Positions 33,236 to 42,445 of a stretch of DNA of 64,000 nucleotides are shown piece by piece. A program made the translations under genes and the position numbers. The DNA lies in the NCBI RefSeq assembly GCF_003966125.1, contig NZ_RXMA01000001.1, forward strand, positions 1 to 64,000. Reading direction: 5' to 3'. The DNA is from Azospirillum griseum (GTDB taxonomy: Bacteria; Pseudomonadota; Alphaproteobacteria; Azospirillales; Azospirillaceae). Within the stretch, counting starts at the first letter, position 1, and the number at the start of each line of letters is the position of its first letter. The notes under the pieces are model-generated. The model saw only the letters and a list, made by a program, of their open reading frames with translations. It searched no databases and was not told the origin of the DNA.

Positions 33236-33847
33236 GGGAACCAAACTCCAAAAAAACGGGGGACCAAAGCCCAAGGGGATTTGGAAAACGCGCGCACGCT
33301 ACCAGATATCGACGCAAACCGCCACCACCACACCATGACAGGGACGCAAACCACCCCCAACCCGACGGCCCCCCGCCAAGCGCCGCGACCGGAAACCCCG
33401 GCACACGCCTGCCCTGGTCTGCTCACCCGTGCGGCGCCCACCACCACGGTGGTGATGGCCCGCAGGAGTGGTCCGCCAGACAGCCCCCACACGTGCCGTT
33501 GTGGCCACGTCACCCACAGCGCGAAGTTGATTGAAGAAACATCGCCTGTTCGTTGTTGTTTGTCGCAAACAAGCAGGGTAGCCGATTCGTTATAGGTGAA
33601 CCGCCACGCCCAATTGCTGCGGTCAATTCCCCCGATCTTTGCAAGCTGCCTCTTACTAGACGATGCCAAAAGCGGCGATTGCAACGCGATGCCGTCGCCA
33701 ATTTCAGCCCTGGCTGATTTGTCCGCGCATCACCAGTTCTGAACCCCAAAAGCAACTAATTTGCGTCTTGCTGAAATTATATTGACACCTAAATCACGGT
33801 ATGCAACTTGATTGCTACGGACAAATGAAAGATCAGGACACTGAGCA
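33236..33847. other. 612-bp gene-free stretch before mucR
   Basis: No frame here looks coding. Composition drifts from GC-rich at the left to AT-rich over the last 120 bases. A TTGTTTG-TCG-CAAACAA palindrome lies at 33556-33572. A TTGACA box lies at 33782-33787 without a clear -10. AT-rich upstream DNA is expected for MucR-type genes, which repress themselves, so part of this is probably the mucR control region. Confidence 0.5.
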
Positions 33848-34291
33848 ATGAGCGACCAGCTTCGCGCCGATGTACCGGACAATGCGCTGCTGCGGATGAC
33901 CGCCGACATCGTATCGGCGTATGTCAGCAAGAATGTTTTGCCCGCTCAACAAATCCCCGACGTCATCAACACCGTCTATTCGTCGCTGACCGGTCTGAAC
34001 GGGCAACCGCGCGAAATCCAATCGGAACCGCTCAAGCCCTCGGTTCCGATCCGCAAGTCAGTGACGCCCGAATACATCGTGTGCCTGGAAGATGGGAAGA
34101 AGCTGAAGATGCTCAAGCGGCACCTTCGGTCGACCTACAACATGTCGCCAGACGAGTATCGGGCGCGGTGGGGTCTGCCCGCCGATTACCCCATGGTTGC
34201 CCCGAACTACGCCGCCCAGCGCTCCGAATTCGCCAAGCGCATTGGCCTGGGCCGCAGTTCCGGTCGCCAGACGCGCCGCAAGATCGGTTGA
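33848..34291 (+). CDS. mucR: MucR/Ros-family transcriptional regulator
   Basis: This 147-aa regulator has the MucR/Ros layout: a helical N-terminal oligomerisation region, then a zinc-finger-like core (about 76-105: VCLEDGKKLKMLKRHLRSTY) and a basic tail (GRQTRRKIG). In the canonical finger the ligands are C-x2-C...H-x3-4-H. Here Cys79 and His92 remain, but the second Cys is Asp82 and the last His is missing (Thr96/Tyr97). Ros relatives that fold with altered or no zinc are known, so it may still bind DNA. It probably acts as a global repressor of AT-rich promoters. Confidence 0.92.
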   Translation: MSDQLRADVPDNALLRMTADIVSAYVSKNVLPAQQIPDVINTVYSSLTGLNGQPREIQSEPLKPSVPIRKSVTPEYIVCLEDGKKLKMLKRHLRSTYNMSPDEYRARWGLPADYPMVAPNYAAQRSEFAKRIGLGRSSGRQTRRKIG

Positions 34292-34354
34292 TCGGCCCCG
34301 AACGCACTGTCCGTGTGCCAGAGACGATGAACGGTCGCTGACCGGGTCGCGCAT

Positions 34355-34388
34355 CAAAAGGCCGGTTTCCACACGGAAACCGGCCTTT
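34355..34388 (+). terminator. intrinsic terminator after mucR
   Basis: A perfect 15-bp stem (34355-34369 with 34374-34388) has an ACAC loop, and its right arm ends in TTTT. It lies 64 bases after the mucR stop. The A-tract on the left gives a T-run on the - strand too, so it can also serve the gene ending at 34445. Confidence 0.88.
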
Positions 34389-34444
34389 TGCATGTCCGAA
34401 GGCGCGCGGTGCGCGCTCACCGTCATCCCGCAATGGACCATCCA

Positions 34445-34858
34445 TCACGGACAGGACTTGCGGCCAGACAACTTGCAATTGAACCGATCGACGTTGCGCG
34501 TCAAATCCCGTCCTGACGCCACATTCTCATCGTTCAGGCACTTCAGATAGGTCATGGTGCGATCGACATAGTCTTTCACCTCGCCCTGACAGCTCGTCAT
34601 GCGCTCGGGCGCTGCAAAGGTGCCACCGTCGTCCATACAGCCCGGAATCACCGGCTTGGCACAAACCGCCACTTGTGGTGGAGGGGGTGGGGCCGGGGCG
34701 GCCGAGGGATGATTGGACGGTTGTGCGGAAGCCCCCCCTCCCGACGTGGGTTTGCCCGCCGCGTTTGCACCGTCGGCCCAGACCAGCGCCACACCCGCCA
34801 CCAGCGCGGCGCACACAGCCAAACGGGAGCCGCAGACCAAACCAACCATCCTGTCCAT
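34445..34858 (-). CDS. secreted cysteine-containing protein of unknown function
   Basis: This 137-aa protein starts at the ATG at 34858 (MDRMVGLVCGSRLAVCAAL). It has a signal peptide (hydrophobic stretch about 10-28, cleavage likely after ANA). A glycine- and proline-rich linker (SAAPAPPPPPQ) follows, then a mature domain with six cysteines in spaced pairs (VCAKPVIPGC, TSCQGEVKDYVDRTMTYLKC, FNCKLSGRKSC). It is likely periplasmic and disulphide-bonded; no family was assigned. Confidence 0.7.
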   Translation of the reverse strand: MDRMVGLVCGSRLAVCAALVAGVALVWADGANAAGKPTSGGGASAQPSNHPSAAPAPPPPPQVAVCAKPVIPGCMDDGGTFAAPERMTSCQGEVKDYVDRTMTYLKCLNDENVASGRDLTRNVDRFNCKLSGRKSCP

Positions 34859-34973
34859 CCTCTCCGGGCGGCGAGGTGCCGCATGTTCTCGTCTGAAACG
34901 GCCCCCGCGCGGGAAGCCGACCGTGCCGACACCCAATTCACTGCGTCACCGCAACGCGGGCCGCGCGCTGGGA

Positions 34974-35177
34974 TCACCGCGTGGGCGGTTTGGCCGCATC
35001 ACGGTTTTGCACATAGCGCAGCTTGTTGATCGCCGTGCGCTTGAGCAATTCAACGCTGCCGCTGGCCGGGCCGACCACCGACACCTCGACACCCGTCTGC
35101 CCATCGATGGCGACGACCTTCAGATAGGTTCCAACCCGATGAAACTCGAACAGGATTTCGCCACCGGCCCCCGTCAT
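34974..35177 (-). CDS. small DUF6898-type protein
   Basis: This 67-aa protein starts at the ATG at 35177 (MTGAGGEILFEFHRVGTYLK); the frame upstream is not protein-like. It is a single small beta-rich domain: EILFEF, YLKVVAID, GVEVSVVGPASG, then a helix ELLKRTAINKLRYV. Small alphaproteobacterial proteins with this pattern are annotated DUF6898; the function is unknown. It is divergent from the FliL-like gene at 35376. Confidence 0.65.
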   Translation of the reverse strand: MTGAGGEILFEFHRVGTYLKVVAIDGQTGVEVSVVGPASGSVELLKRTAINKLRYVQNRDAAKPPTR

Positions 35178-35375
35178 ACCCCAACTCCCCGCGATGAACC
35201 AACCACCCCGCATCAAGCAGAGGATTGCGGCGGCAGTGTGACTCGGAACGGCGTCTTCCGCCAACCGTCATCGCCACCACCGGACCGTCAACACCATGTT
35301 GAAAGGAGCGGTGCGCGCCACTACCTTGACCATTGCATCCGCCTGTCGTGGGTGTGGCTGGTACGGGTGTTGCCA

Positions 35376-35789
35376 ATGCGCATTCTGTTGCTGATTCTGT
35401 GCTGCCTTCTTGGCCTTTCCGGGACGGTCATGGCATCGGAAGGGGCCGCCCCCGGCAATCTGCCGCCGACGGTGCGCATCAAGCCCCTGATGGTTCCGGT
35501 GGTCAGTGCCCAGGGTCGGATCGAGAAATACACGCAGATCGAAGTCAATCTGGAGGTTGGTGACGCGATGCGGCTGGGCGAGGTTCAGCTGTCCATTCCA
35601 CGCCTGCACGACGCGATCCTGACCGCCATTTACAAAGGCATTGACGAGGGATGGATCGTGCGCGGCAACATCGCCAACATCCCCGCCCTGCGCCGCAAGA
35701 TCGATGAGGCGGCGATCGGCATGTTCGGCAAGAACGTCGTCACCCGCATCCTCATCGCGCCGATTTCCCGGCAATCCTCCTTCCAATGA
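35376..35789 (+). CDS. secreted FliL-like protein
   Basis: This 137-aa protein starts at the ATG at 35376 (MRILLLILCCLLGLSG). It has a clear signal peptide (about 1-20, cleavage near MAS). The mature part (VRIKPLMVPVVSAQGRIEKYTQIEVNLEV) parallels the periplasmic domain of the FliL-like protein at 25098 and lacks the membrane anchor. A much longer frame upstream overlaps other genes and is not credible. The role is unknown. Confidence 0.7.
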   Translation: MRILLLILCCLLGLSGTVMASEGAAPGNLPPTVRIKPLMVPVVSAQGRIEKYTQIEVNLEVGDAMRLGEVQLSIPRLHDAILTAIYKGIDEGWIVRGNIANIPALRRKIDEAAIGMFGKNVVTRILIAPISRQSSFQ

Positions 35790-35844
35790 CGGGCCACACC
35801 GCCGTCGTTCGTCCCAACCGCGCAGTCAAGGAAACAGCACCGTC

Positions 35845-36255
35845 ATGGCCGTGATCTATGTGGCGCGCAGCGCCGCCCTGACCGCGTGGGCGTCCGATGT
35901 CGGGCAGGGCAAGCACAGCTTCAAGCTGGGTGTGGCCGAGGATGAGGCGTCGATGAAGGCCGCCATCGCCGCCGGTTGGGGCGGCGAAAGCGATTGGAAG
36001 CTGGTGCTGTCACAGTCGGCGGATGGCGTGACGGAAGACGAGGCGCTGGCCCGTCTGACCCGTCGGGAAAAGACCATCGATCCCGGCTATTATCCACGGC
36101 TGAAGGGAGCGACCGGCATTTTCCGGGTGTCGGTCGCCAACGTGCAGCGCAGCCTGCTGATGGCCCAGGCGATGGATCCCGATCAGCCGATGACCGATGT
36201 GAAGGTCAAGCCCAAGGACATCGCCGCCTATTTGATCCGCAACGCGCTGGCCTGA
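35845..36255 (+). CDS. conserved-looking hypothetical protein
   Basis: This 136-aa soluble protein starts at the ATG at 35845 (MAVIYVARSAALTAWASDVG). It reads as one alpha/beta domain with EDEASMKAAIAAGWGG in the middle and RLKGATGIFRVSVANVQRSLLM towards the end. No motif is recognised. It lies between the FliL-like and the acetyltransferase genes, all on +, with short gaps, and may share their transcript. Confidence 0.65.
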   Translation: MAVIYVARSAALTAWASDVGQGKHSFKLGVAEDEASMKAAIAAGWGGESDWKLVLSQSADGVTEDEALARLTRREKTIDPGYYPRLKGATGIFRVSVANVQRSLLMAQAMDPDQPMTDVKVKPKDIAAYLIRNALA

Positions 36256-36296
36256 GCCGCCCTGTCCACCGGACCCATCGCCATGGACCCATCGCC

Positions 36297-36767
36297 ATGA
36301 CCACCCCGCCCGGCGCCATCATCCGCCGCGTCCGCTTCGACGAGCTGTCCGCCCGCGAGTTTCACGCCCTTTTGTGGATGCGCCAAAGCGTTCTGATCGT
36401 CGAGCAGGCCTCCCCCTACCCCGACATCGACGGGCGTGACCCCGACGCGCTGCACCTGATCGCCACCCGCGTCCAGGATGGTGCGCTGGTGGGCTGCGCC
36501 CGTGTTTTCGGCCCCGATCCCGAGAAGGGCGGGGCCACCGCCTTCGGTCGGCTGGCCGTGCGGCCGGAGGAGCGCAAGACCGGTTTGGGCCGGAGGCTGG
36601 TCGCCGAATCCCTGGCCGAACTCACCGAACATTGGCCCGCGCAGGATGTGGTGATCGGCGCGCAACTGTATCTGGAGCGCTTTTACGGCGGCTTCGGTTT
36701 TGTGCGGGACAGCGACGTCTACGACGACGGCGGCATCCCGCACATTGACATGCGCCTGCGGCGCTGA
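36297..36767 (+). CDS. GNAT family N-acetyltransferase (ElaA-like)
   Basis: This 156-aa protein starts at the ATG at 36297; another ATG with the same preceding sequence lies 15 bases upstream, out of frame. The GNAT fold is visible: FDELSAREFHALLWMRQSVLIVEQ, then DALHLIATRVQDGALVGCARVF, and the acetyl-CoA loop RPEERKTGLGRRLVAE. The ElaA subfamily pattern ends with FYGGFGF and GIPHIDM. The substrate is unknown. The DNA at the stop is tandemly duplicated (22 bp, period 24). Confidence 0.87.
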   Translation: MTTPPGAIIRRVRFDELSAREFHALLWMRQSVLIVEQASPYPDIDGRDPDALHLIATRVQDGALVGCARVFGPDPEKGGATAFGRLAVRPEERKTGLGRRLVAESLAELTEHWPAQDVVIGAQLYLERFYGGFGFVRDSDVYDDGGIPHIDMRLRR

Positions 36768-36792
36768 GGCGACATGCGCCTGCGGCGCTGAG
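36747..36792. repeat. tandem 22-bp duplication at the end of the GNAT gene
   Basis: The block ending the acetyltransferase gene (36747-36768, including the stop) recurs exactly at 36771-36792, two bases further on. It duplicates the last codons and stop without changing the frame. Confidence 0.85.
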
Positions 36793-36806
36793 CACCCAAC
36801 CGAACG

Positions 36807-37691
36807 TCAGGCCGACGGCCCAAGCGCGCGTTTGACGATGACGGCCAGCTTGTCGAGCATCGCCGGGTCGCGCACCGCCGGAGCCGTCATGATCGCGTTG
36901 TCGAGCGCGGTGTGGCAGCCCTGGGAGCACGCCCCCTGGCGGCTGGCGATCTTGGGCGCCAGCGACGCCACCAGGGCGCGGGCCTTCCCGGCGTTGGCCA
37001 CCACCACCTTGATGACCGCGTCCACCGTCACATGCGCGTGGTCGGTGTGCCAGCAATCATAATCCGTCACCATGGCGACGGTGGCGTAGCAGATCTCCGC
37101 CTCGCGGGCGAGTTTGGCCTCGGGCATGTTGGTCATGCCGATCACGTCACAGCCCCAGCTCCGGTACAGCTCCGATTCAGCCATGGTGGAGAATTGCGGG
37201 CCTTCCATGACCATGTAGGTGCCGCGCCGCTGGTGGGGAATCGCCAACTCCTTGAGCGATTCCTCGATCCGGTCGCCCAGGCGGTTGCACACCGGGTGGC
37301 CCAACCCGACATGCGCCACCAGCCCGGTGCCGAAAAAGCTCTTTTCGCGCGCGAAGGTGCGGTCGATGAACTGGTCGATCACCACGAAGGTCCCCGGCGG
37401 CAACTCCTCCTTCAGCGAACCGACAGCGGACACCGACAGGATTTCGGTGACGCCCAACTGCTTCAAGGCGTGAATGTTGGCGCGGAAATTCAGCTCCGAC
37501 GGCGGAATCCGATGACCCCGGCCATGGCGCGGCAGGAAGACCAGCTTTTGCCCGTTCAGGGTTCCGGTCAACAGCTCGTCGGACGGATCGCCGAAGGGGG
37601 TTTCGACCTTCACCCACCGGGTGTTGTCCAGCCCGTCGATGTCATAGACACCGCTGCCACCGATCACCCCCAACACCGCTTCATCCGTCAT
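36807..37691 (-). CDS. mtnP: S-methyl-5'-thioadenosine phosphorylase
   Basis: This 294-aa enzyme starts the methionine salvage pathway by splitting methylthioadenosine. The ATG at 37691 is chosen because AGGGG lies six bases upstream; the ATG two codons earlier is too close to it. The family blocks GVIGGSGVYDIDGL, PRHGRGHRIPPSELNFRANI and MEGPQFSTMAESELYRSWG are present, with TNMPEAKLAREAEICYA further on. Confidence 0.95.
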   Translation of the reverse strand: MTDEAVLGVIGGSGVYDIDGLDNTRWVKVETPFGDPSDELLTGTLNGQKLVFLPRHGRGHRIPPSELNFRANIHALKQLGVTEILSVSAVGSLKEELPPGTFVVIDQFIDRTFAREKSFFGTGLVAHVGLGHPVCNRLGDRIEESLKELAIPHQRRGTYMVMEGPQFSTMAESELYRSWGCDVIGMTNMPEAKLAREAEICYATVAMVTDYDCWHTDHAHVTVDAVIKVVVANAGKARALVASLAPKIASRQGACSQGCHTALDNAIMTAPAVRDPAMLDKLAVIVKRALGPSA

Positions 37692-37775
37692 GCTCATCCC
37701 CTGTGGCCGCAAAGGCGCGTGGTCAAACCCGGGGGGAGTATCCCGACGACCGCTGCCAAAGACAAGCGGTTGTCC

Positions 37776-38396
37776 TTACCGCCGCCACAACACCGGCAGC
37801 GCCAGCCCGACGAGCAGCCCGCCCAGATGCGCCCCCCACCCCACCTCGGCCAAGGGCGAACCGGCTGAGGGTGGGTGGATCACCAGGACGGCGTTCACCA
37901 TCGCGAAGGCCCCGATTCCCACCACGGCCAGCCATCGCCAACCCGACCGCGCCCACAGGCCGTTGCGCGGCGGTTGCCACAGGAACGCCCCCATCAGGGC
38001 GCAGATCGCCCCGCTCGCCCCGATCAGCGGGGCCATCCGGTCGGTGGCCAACAGCCCTTCCAGGCCAGCGGCGGCCAACGCGCCCAGCGCGAACAGCAGC
38101 AGGAAGCGCCCATGACCGACGGCGCGCTCCACCGCATCGCCCAACGGCCACAGCACCAACAGGTTGGTGGCAAGATGCAGCGCGTCGGCATGGACAAAGG
38201 GATGGGCGACCAACCCGATCCACAGCGCCGGAGTCGGCAGCGGCCCCGCCACCCCACCGCCGCCAAAGGCGTAGGCGGGGACAAAGGCCAGCCGGTCGGG
38301 TGGCAGCCCCAGGGCATAGACCACCACGCACAGCGCCATCAGCGCGCGGTTGGCGTGGGGCGTGAGCGCGCGCCGAGGGTCTGCCGTGCCGTCCAT
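37776..38396 (-). CDS. rhomboid family intramembrane serine protease
   Basis: This is a 206-aa polytopic membrane protein with about six hydrophobic segments. Rhomboid marks are present: HPFVHADALHLATNLLVLW (the H..HxxxN region), GASGAICALMGAFL with catalytic Ser, and WGAHLGGLLVG with catalytic His. The start is uncertain; an ATG lies four codons upstream (38408). The substrate is unknown. Confidence 0.9.
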   Translation of the reverse strand: MDGTADPRRALTPHANRALMALCVVVYALGLPPDRLAFVPAYAFGGGGVAGPLPTPALWIGLVAHPFVHADALHLATNLLVLWPLGDAVERAVGHGRFLLLFALGALAAAGLEGLLATDRMAPLIGASGAICALMGAFLWQPPRNGLWARSGWRWLAVVGIGAFAMVNAVLVIHPPSAGSPLAEVGWGAHLGGLLVGLALPVLWRR

Positions 38397-38626
38397 CCGT
38401 TTTCCCATCGCGCCAACTCCCCCTCCGCCCCCACCTTCGGCCGACCGCGTTGCCCGCGTCGATCCGCCTCAACCCACACAACCCCACGGCCCGTCTGACT
38501 TTCGCCCCCTCGGCCCGCCCCTGCGGCGCAGCAAGGGCTTGGTGCGGACGCACAGGGCTGGCACAGTGTTGCGCACAAGCGGGAACAGAATAGCCCGCAA
38601 CCATGGTGATTTTGGGAGAAACGCGC

Positions 38627-39424
38627 ATGAACGCACGTGTCGATACCAGCCGCATGCAGGTGGATCGGCGGGGCCGGGTGATGGTTCTGACCATGACCGA
38701 CCCGGAAAACCGCAACGCGCTGGGTCTGGCGATGATGGCGGGTGCCCGCGACGCGCTGGACGAAGCGGTGCATGACGATGGCATCGGGGCCATCGTGCTG
38801 ACCGGGGCCGATGGCGCGTTCAGCAGCGGCGGCCATCTGAGCAACCTGTACCATCACGGCAGCCGCTCGCGGTCGGAGAATCGCGACGGGATCGAGCGCT
38901 TTCACGGCTGGGTCCGCGCGATGCGCGAATGCCCCAAGCCGATCGTCGCGGCGGTGGAAGGCGCGGCGGCGGGCGCTGGCTTCTCGCTGGCGCTGGCCTG
39001 CGATCTGGTGGTCGCGGCTGAAGACGCCCGTTTCCTGACCGCTTACATGAAAGTGGGGTTGACGGCGGATGGTGGCGCGTCGGCGTCGCTGGCCCGCGCG
39101 CTGCCGCCGCAGCTCTACGCCGAACTGATGCTGACCGGCGGGCCGGTGTCGGCGGGCCGTCTGCACGCGGCGGGCGTGGTCAACCGCGTCACAGCCCCCG
39201 GCGGCGCGCTGGAAGAGGCCGTCACCTGGGCGCAGACCATCGCCGAAGGACCAAGCGGGGCCATGGGCCGGGCCAAGAAGCTGATGGAACTGGCCTATGG
39301 CAGCTTCGCCACCCAACTGGCCCGCGAAAGCGACCTGTTCGTCGAGGCCCTGCATCATGGCGAGGCCAAGGAGGGCATCACCGCCTTCTTTGAAAAGCGC
39401 CCGCCGGTGTTCCACAAGCGCTGA
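38627..39424 (+). CDS. enoyl-CoA hydratase/isomerase family protein
   Basis: This 265-aa crotonase-fold enzyme starts at the ATG at 38627, chosen because GGGAG lies eight bases upstream. The oxyanion-hole strands are FSSGGHLSNL and VEGAAAGAGFSLALACDLVVAAEDARF. It resembles PaaG-like and beta-oxidation hydratases (AYMKVGLTADGGASASLARAL). No pathway partner lies next to it, so the substrate cannot be read. Confidence 0.88.
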   Translation: MNARVDTSRMQVDRRGRVMVLTMTDPENRNALGLAMMAGARDALDEAVHDDGIGAIVLTGADGAFSSGGHLSNLYHHGSRSRSENRDGIERFHGWVRAMRECPKPIVAAVEGAAAGAGFSLALACDLVVAAEDARFLTAYMKVGLTADGGASASLARALPPQLYAELMLTGGPVSAGRLHAAGVVNRVTAPGGALEEAVTWAQTIAEGPSGAMGRAKKLMELAYGSFATQLARESDLFVEALHHGEAKEGITAFFEKRPPVFHKR

Positions 39425-39433
39425 CGCCAAAGC

Positions 39434-39473
39434 GGCGCGTCGCCCCCGGAAGCCTGTCCGAGGGCGACGCGCC
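39434..39473. terminator. bidirectional terminator-like hairpin
   Basis: GGCGCGTCGCCC (39434-39445) pairs with GGGCGACGCGCC (39462-39473) across a 16-base loop, between the convergent hydratase and chemoreceptor genes. No T-run follows. Confidence 0.6.
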
Positions 39474-39505
39474 GTGTTGCAACCCGTGTCAGCCGGGATG
39501 GCGCG

Positions 39506-40984
39506 TCAGCGCACCAGGACCTTGGCCGCTTCCTTGGTGGTGATGACGGCGTGCGCCGCTTGATGCACGGCGGCTGTAATTTCCGTGACGCTGGCGGACA
39601 CCGATGACACCGCCATTGACGCGTTTTGCATGTTGGACGACATGCTTTGCGTCACCGCGCTCTGCTCCTCCACCGCTGAGGCCGTCACCGCCACATGCTC
39701 GCGCACCGTGTTGACCGCGTCGCGAATCGCGGTCAGCGCGCCCGCCACCTCCGCCGACGTGGCCTGGATTCCGGCGATCTCCGTGGAAATCTGCTCGGTC
39801 GCCTTGGCCGCCTGGTTGGCCAGATTTTTGACCTCACTGGCGACGACGGCAAAGCCCTTGCCCGCCTCGCCCGCGCGGGCGGCTTCGATGGTGGCGTTGA
39901 GCGCCAGCAAATTGATCTGCCCGGCGATGCTCTGGATCAGCCCGACGATGCCGTTCATCGCCTGGGCGGCGTTGGTCAGCTTGTCCGTGCTGGTCCCGAC
40001 CGCCACGGTGCGGTCAAACGCCTGTTCGGTGGCCGACCGCGCCCGCGCCATGCTTTGCGAGATTTCGCTGACCGACGCCGCCAACTCTTCCGCGCTCGCC
40101 GCGACCGTCTGGACGTTCTGGGAGGTTTCCTCCGCCGCCTTGGAGGCTGAATTGGCTTCCTCCGTCGTGCGGGCGATGGCGTCGTCGATCTCGCCGAAAT
40201 TTTTGTCGATGAGCTGCTTGAGATTGGCCAGCAACTCCATTTGGGCGGAAATGTCGGTGGCGAATTTCACCACCTTCGTCACCTTGCCATGCTCGTCGAA
40301 AATCGGGTTGTAGGCCCCTTCGATCCACACGACCCGCCCGCCCTTGGCGATGCGCTTGTACTGGCCCGCCACATACTCACCGCGCCGCAGCATGTCCCAG
40401 AATTTCGCGTAGTCGGCGCTGTCGCGGTAGGAGGGTTCGACGAAGATGCTGTGGCGCTGCCCCTTCACCTCGTCCAGCCGATAGCCCATCGCCTTGAGAA
40501 AATTGTCGTTGGCGGTGACGATGGTTCCGTCCGTGGTGAACTCAATGACCGCCTGCGAGCGTGACACCGCCTGGAATTGCGACGCGTAGTCGAAATTTTT
40601 CAAACGGTCCTTGGCGTTGGACCATTCCACAACATAGCCGAGACGCTGCCCGCCCTGCATCAAGGGCGTCACAAGCAAATCGAACTGGTGGTTCGCCACC
40701 TTGATCGAGGCGCTGTGCGGCTTGGTCAGCGCCGCCAGCATCCGACGCTGGTGGTCGGGATTCTTGTGAAAAATGTCGATGTTGCTGCCGACCAGTCCGG
40801 CGACGCTGAAGCGCGGCAATTCCTTTTTGATGTCCGCCTCAGCCTCCTGCAACAGCGCCAGCACCGACGGGTTGACGTAGGTGATGACCAAATCCTTGTC
40901 GGCGATCATCACGTTGGTCCGCAGCGCGTGAAGGGCCGAAGCGTTGCGCGCATCCTCAGTCGTGTTTTTCAGAAAGCCGAACAT
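39506..40984 (-). CDS. soluble PAS-PAS methyl-accepting chemotaxis protein
   Basis: This 492-aa chemoreceptor has no membrane segment. It has two PAS domains: about 20-135 ([21 protein letters not shown]) and 145-255 ([23 protein letters not shown], then [21 protein letters not shown]). A coiled-coil signalling domain (about 265-490) has the hairpin tip region [45 protein letters not shown] chemoreceptors of this layout often sense redox state or oxygen through FAD or haem in the cytoplasm; the cofactor is not shown by sequence. Confidence 0.93.
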   Translation of the reverse strand: MFGFLKNTTEDARNASALHALRTNVMIADKDLVITYVNPSVLALLQEAEADIKKELPRFSVAGLVGSNIDIFHKNPDHQRRMLAALTKPHSASIKVANHQFDLLVTPLMQGGQRLGYVVEWSNAKDRLKNFDYASQFQAVSRSQAVIEFTTDGTIVTANDNFLKAMGYRLDEVKGQRHSIFVEPSYRDSADYAKFWDMLRRGEYVAGQYKRIAKGGRVVWIEGAYNPIFDEHGKVTKVVKFATDISAQMELLANLKQLIDKNFGEIDDAIARTTEEANSASKAAEETSQNVQTVAASAEELAASVSEISQSMARARSATEQAFDRTVAVGTSTDKLTNAAQAMNGIVGLIQSIAGQINLLALNATIEAARAGEAGKGFAVVASEVKNLANQAAKATEQISTEIAGIQATSAEVAGALTAIRDAVNTVREHVAVTASAVEEQSAVTQSMSSNMQNASMAVSSVSASVTEITAAVHQAAHAVITTKEAAKVLVR

Positions 40985-41332
40985 GTCATTCCCCGTGCCA
41001 CAGCCAAATTTTCTGTTGTTTGTATAACATGAAATCCAGTCATCTCACAACATACGTAAGCATAGAGGTTTTCACTTAGGAGTTTACCTGCAAACGGATC
41101 TCATTCATTCGCGCATCATTTATTCATTCCAATCTTCTATTGAAATAAATTTTCTCACTATTGAAATATTGTTTCTTGCTCATTGTAAATTTTTCCCTTA
41201 CGCGCCAATAAATACAACCGTCACCCCCACTCCAGCCTGCGGAGACAACGCCAATCTGCGGGCAATGGTACGGGCGCAACAGAATGGAAATGGCAACCCC
41301 TGTGGGTCGCCATTTCCCTGCCTAACGGCCCA
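40985..41332. other. gene-free stretch with hairpin
   Basis: The 348 bases between the chemoreceptor start and the hydrolase stop are AT-rich in the middle (41030-41230) and hold no credible gene. A long hairpin lies at 41286-41317 (GGAAATGGC...GCCATTTCC, with an ACCC/GGGT inner stem) and probably ends the hydrolase transcript. The chemoreceptor promoter must lie in the left part. Confidence 0.6.
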
Positions 41333-42220
41333 TCACCCCACGCCGTTGGCCTTGAACCACGCCTGCATCCGCTGCCATCCGTCATAGGCGGCGGACGCGT
41401 TGTAGGTCGGGCGGTAATCGGCGTTGAAGCCGTGATCGACGTCCTGATAGACGACGATCTGCGACTTGCTGCGGCCGATCTGCGTCTTCATCGCCTCCAC
41501 ATCGGCGTTGGGGATGAAGCCATCCTTGGAGGCGTAAAGGCCCAACACCGGAACCTTGACCTTCTTGCCGACCGAAATGGCCGAGGTGCCCTTCGGGTTC
41601 CAGGGCGGCGCGCCCAACAGCCCGTACCACGACACACCCGCCTTGACCGCCGGGTTGTGCGCGGCGTAGAGCCAGACCGCCCGACCGCCCCAACAAAAAC
41701 CGGTGACGCCCAACCGCTTGGTGTCGGCCTTGCCCGACGCCTTGGCGTAAGCAACGGCGGCGTCGAGGTCGCTGTTGACCTGCTCGTCCGGGACCTTGGA
41801 CACGACCTGGGTCAGAATGTCCTTGATGCTCTCCAGCTTCGACACGTCGCCCTGACGCGCGTACATCTCCGGCGCAATGGCGTAATAGCCAAGCTTGGCC
41901 AGACGGCGGCAGACGTCCTTGATGTGCTCGTGGACGCCGAAAATCTCCTGGATCACCAGCACGGTCGGAAACGGCCCGCCCGCCGCCGGATGGGCGCGAT
42001 AGGCCGGAATGGACCCGTCGGCCACCGGGATTTTCACCTCTCCGGCCACCAGCCCTTCGTCGCTGGTGCGGATGGCCTGCGCCACCGCCGGGGTGACGGC
42101 GGCCACGGCAAAGCCAGCGGCCAGACTTGTGACCATGAAATGGCGGCGGTTCAGGTCGGTCAGGCCCGAAGCGGGGTCGGCGATCATCGCGGGGCGCGTG
42201 TCGAACTCAATGCGGTCCAT
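41333..42220 (-). CDS. exported dienelactone hydrolase family protein
   Basis: This 295-aa alpha/beta hydrolase starts at the ATG at 42220; the frame runs on far upstream, opposite dprA, without coding character. It has a twin-arginine signal ([19 protein letters not shown] at about 24-42), so it is exported folded. The hydrolase core has [15 protein letters not shown], nucleophile Cys in [12 protein letters not shown], then the acid Asp (ASKDGFIP) and His ([10 protein letters not shown]). The natural substrate is not known. Confidence 0.92.
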   Translation of the reverse strand: MDRIEFDTRPAMIADPASGLTDLNRRHFMVTSLAAGFAVAAVTPAVAQAIRTSDEGLVAGEVKIPVADGSIPAYRAHPAAGGPFPTVLVIQEIFGVHEHIKDVCRRLAKLGYYAIAPEMYARQGDVSKLESIKDILTQVVSKVPDEQVNSDLDAAVAYAKASGKADTKRLGVTGFCWGGRAVWLYAAHNPAVKAGVSWYGLLGAPPWNPKGTSAISVGKKVKVPVLGLYASKDGFIPNADVEAMKTQIGRSKSQIVVYQDVDHGFNADYRPTYNASAAYDGWQRMQAWFKANGVG

Positions 42221-42445
42221 GCCTACGGCTCCTGTCGGATGGCAAAGCATCAAGGGGTTCCCTTGAGCGGCGGAATTAGGCGGCATCCGATTGTTGGGCA
42301 CCAGCACAAATTTCGCGCACCCAGCCTCTCCCCCCACGCAACGCCCGCATCTTTTGCGCTCAAAGGCGGCGCACCACCGACGATCACACCCGCCATACGT
42401 TTGCGTGTTGCCGATTCGTGCGTTTTGATTGTAAAAACACTCACC

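Noticed and set aside
30832..33300. FMN or glycine riboswitch in front of ribD or glyA
   Set aside because: No conserved riboswitch core is visible in these gaps.
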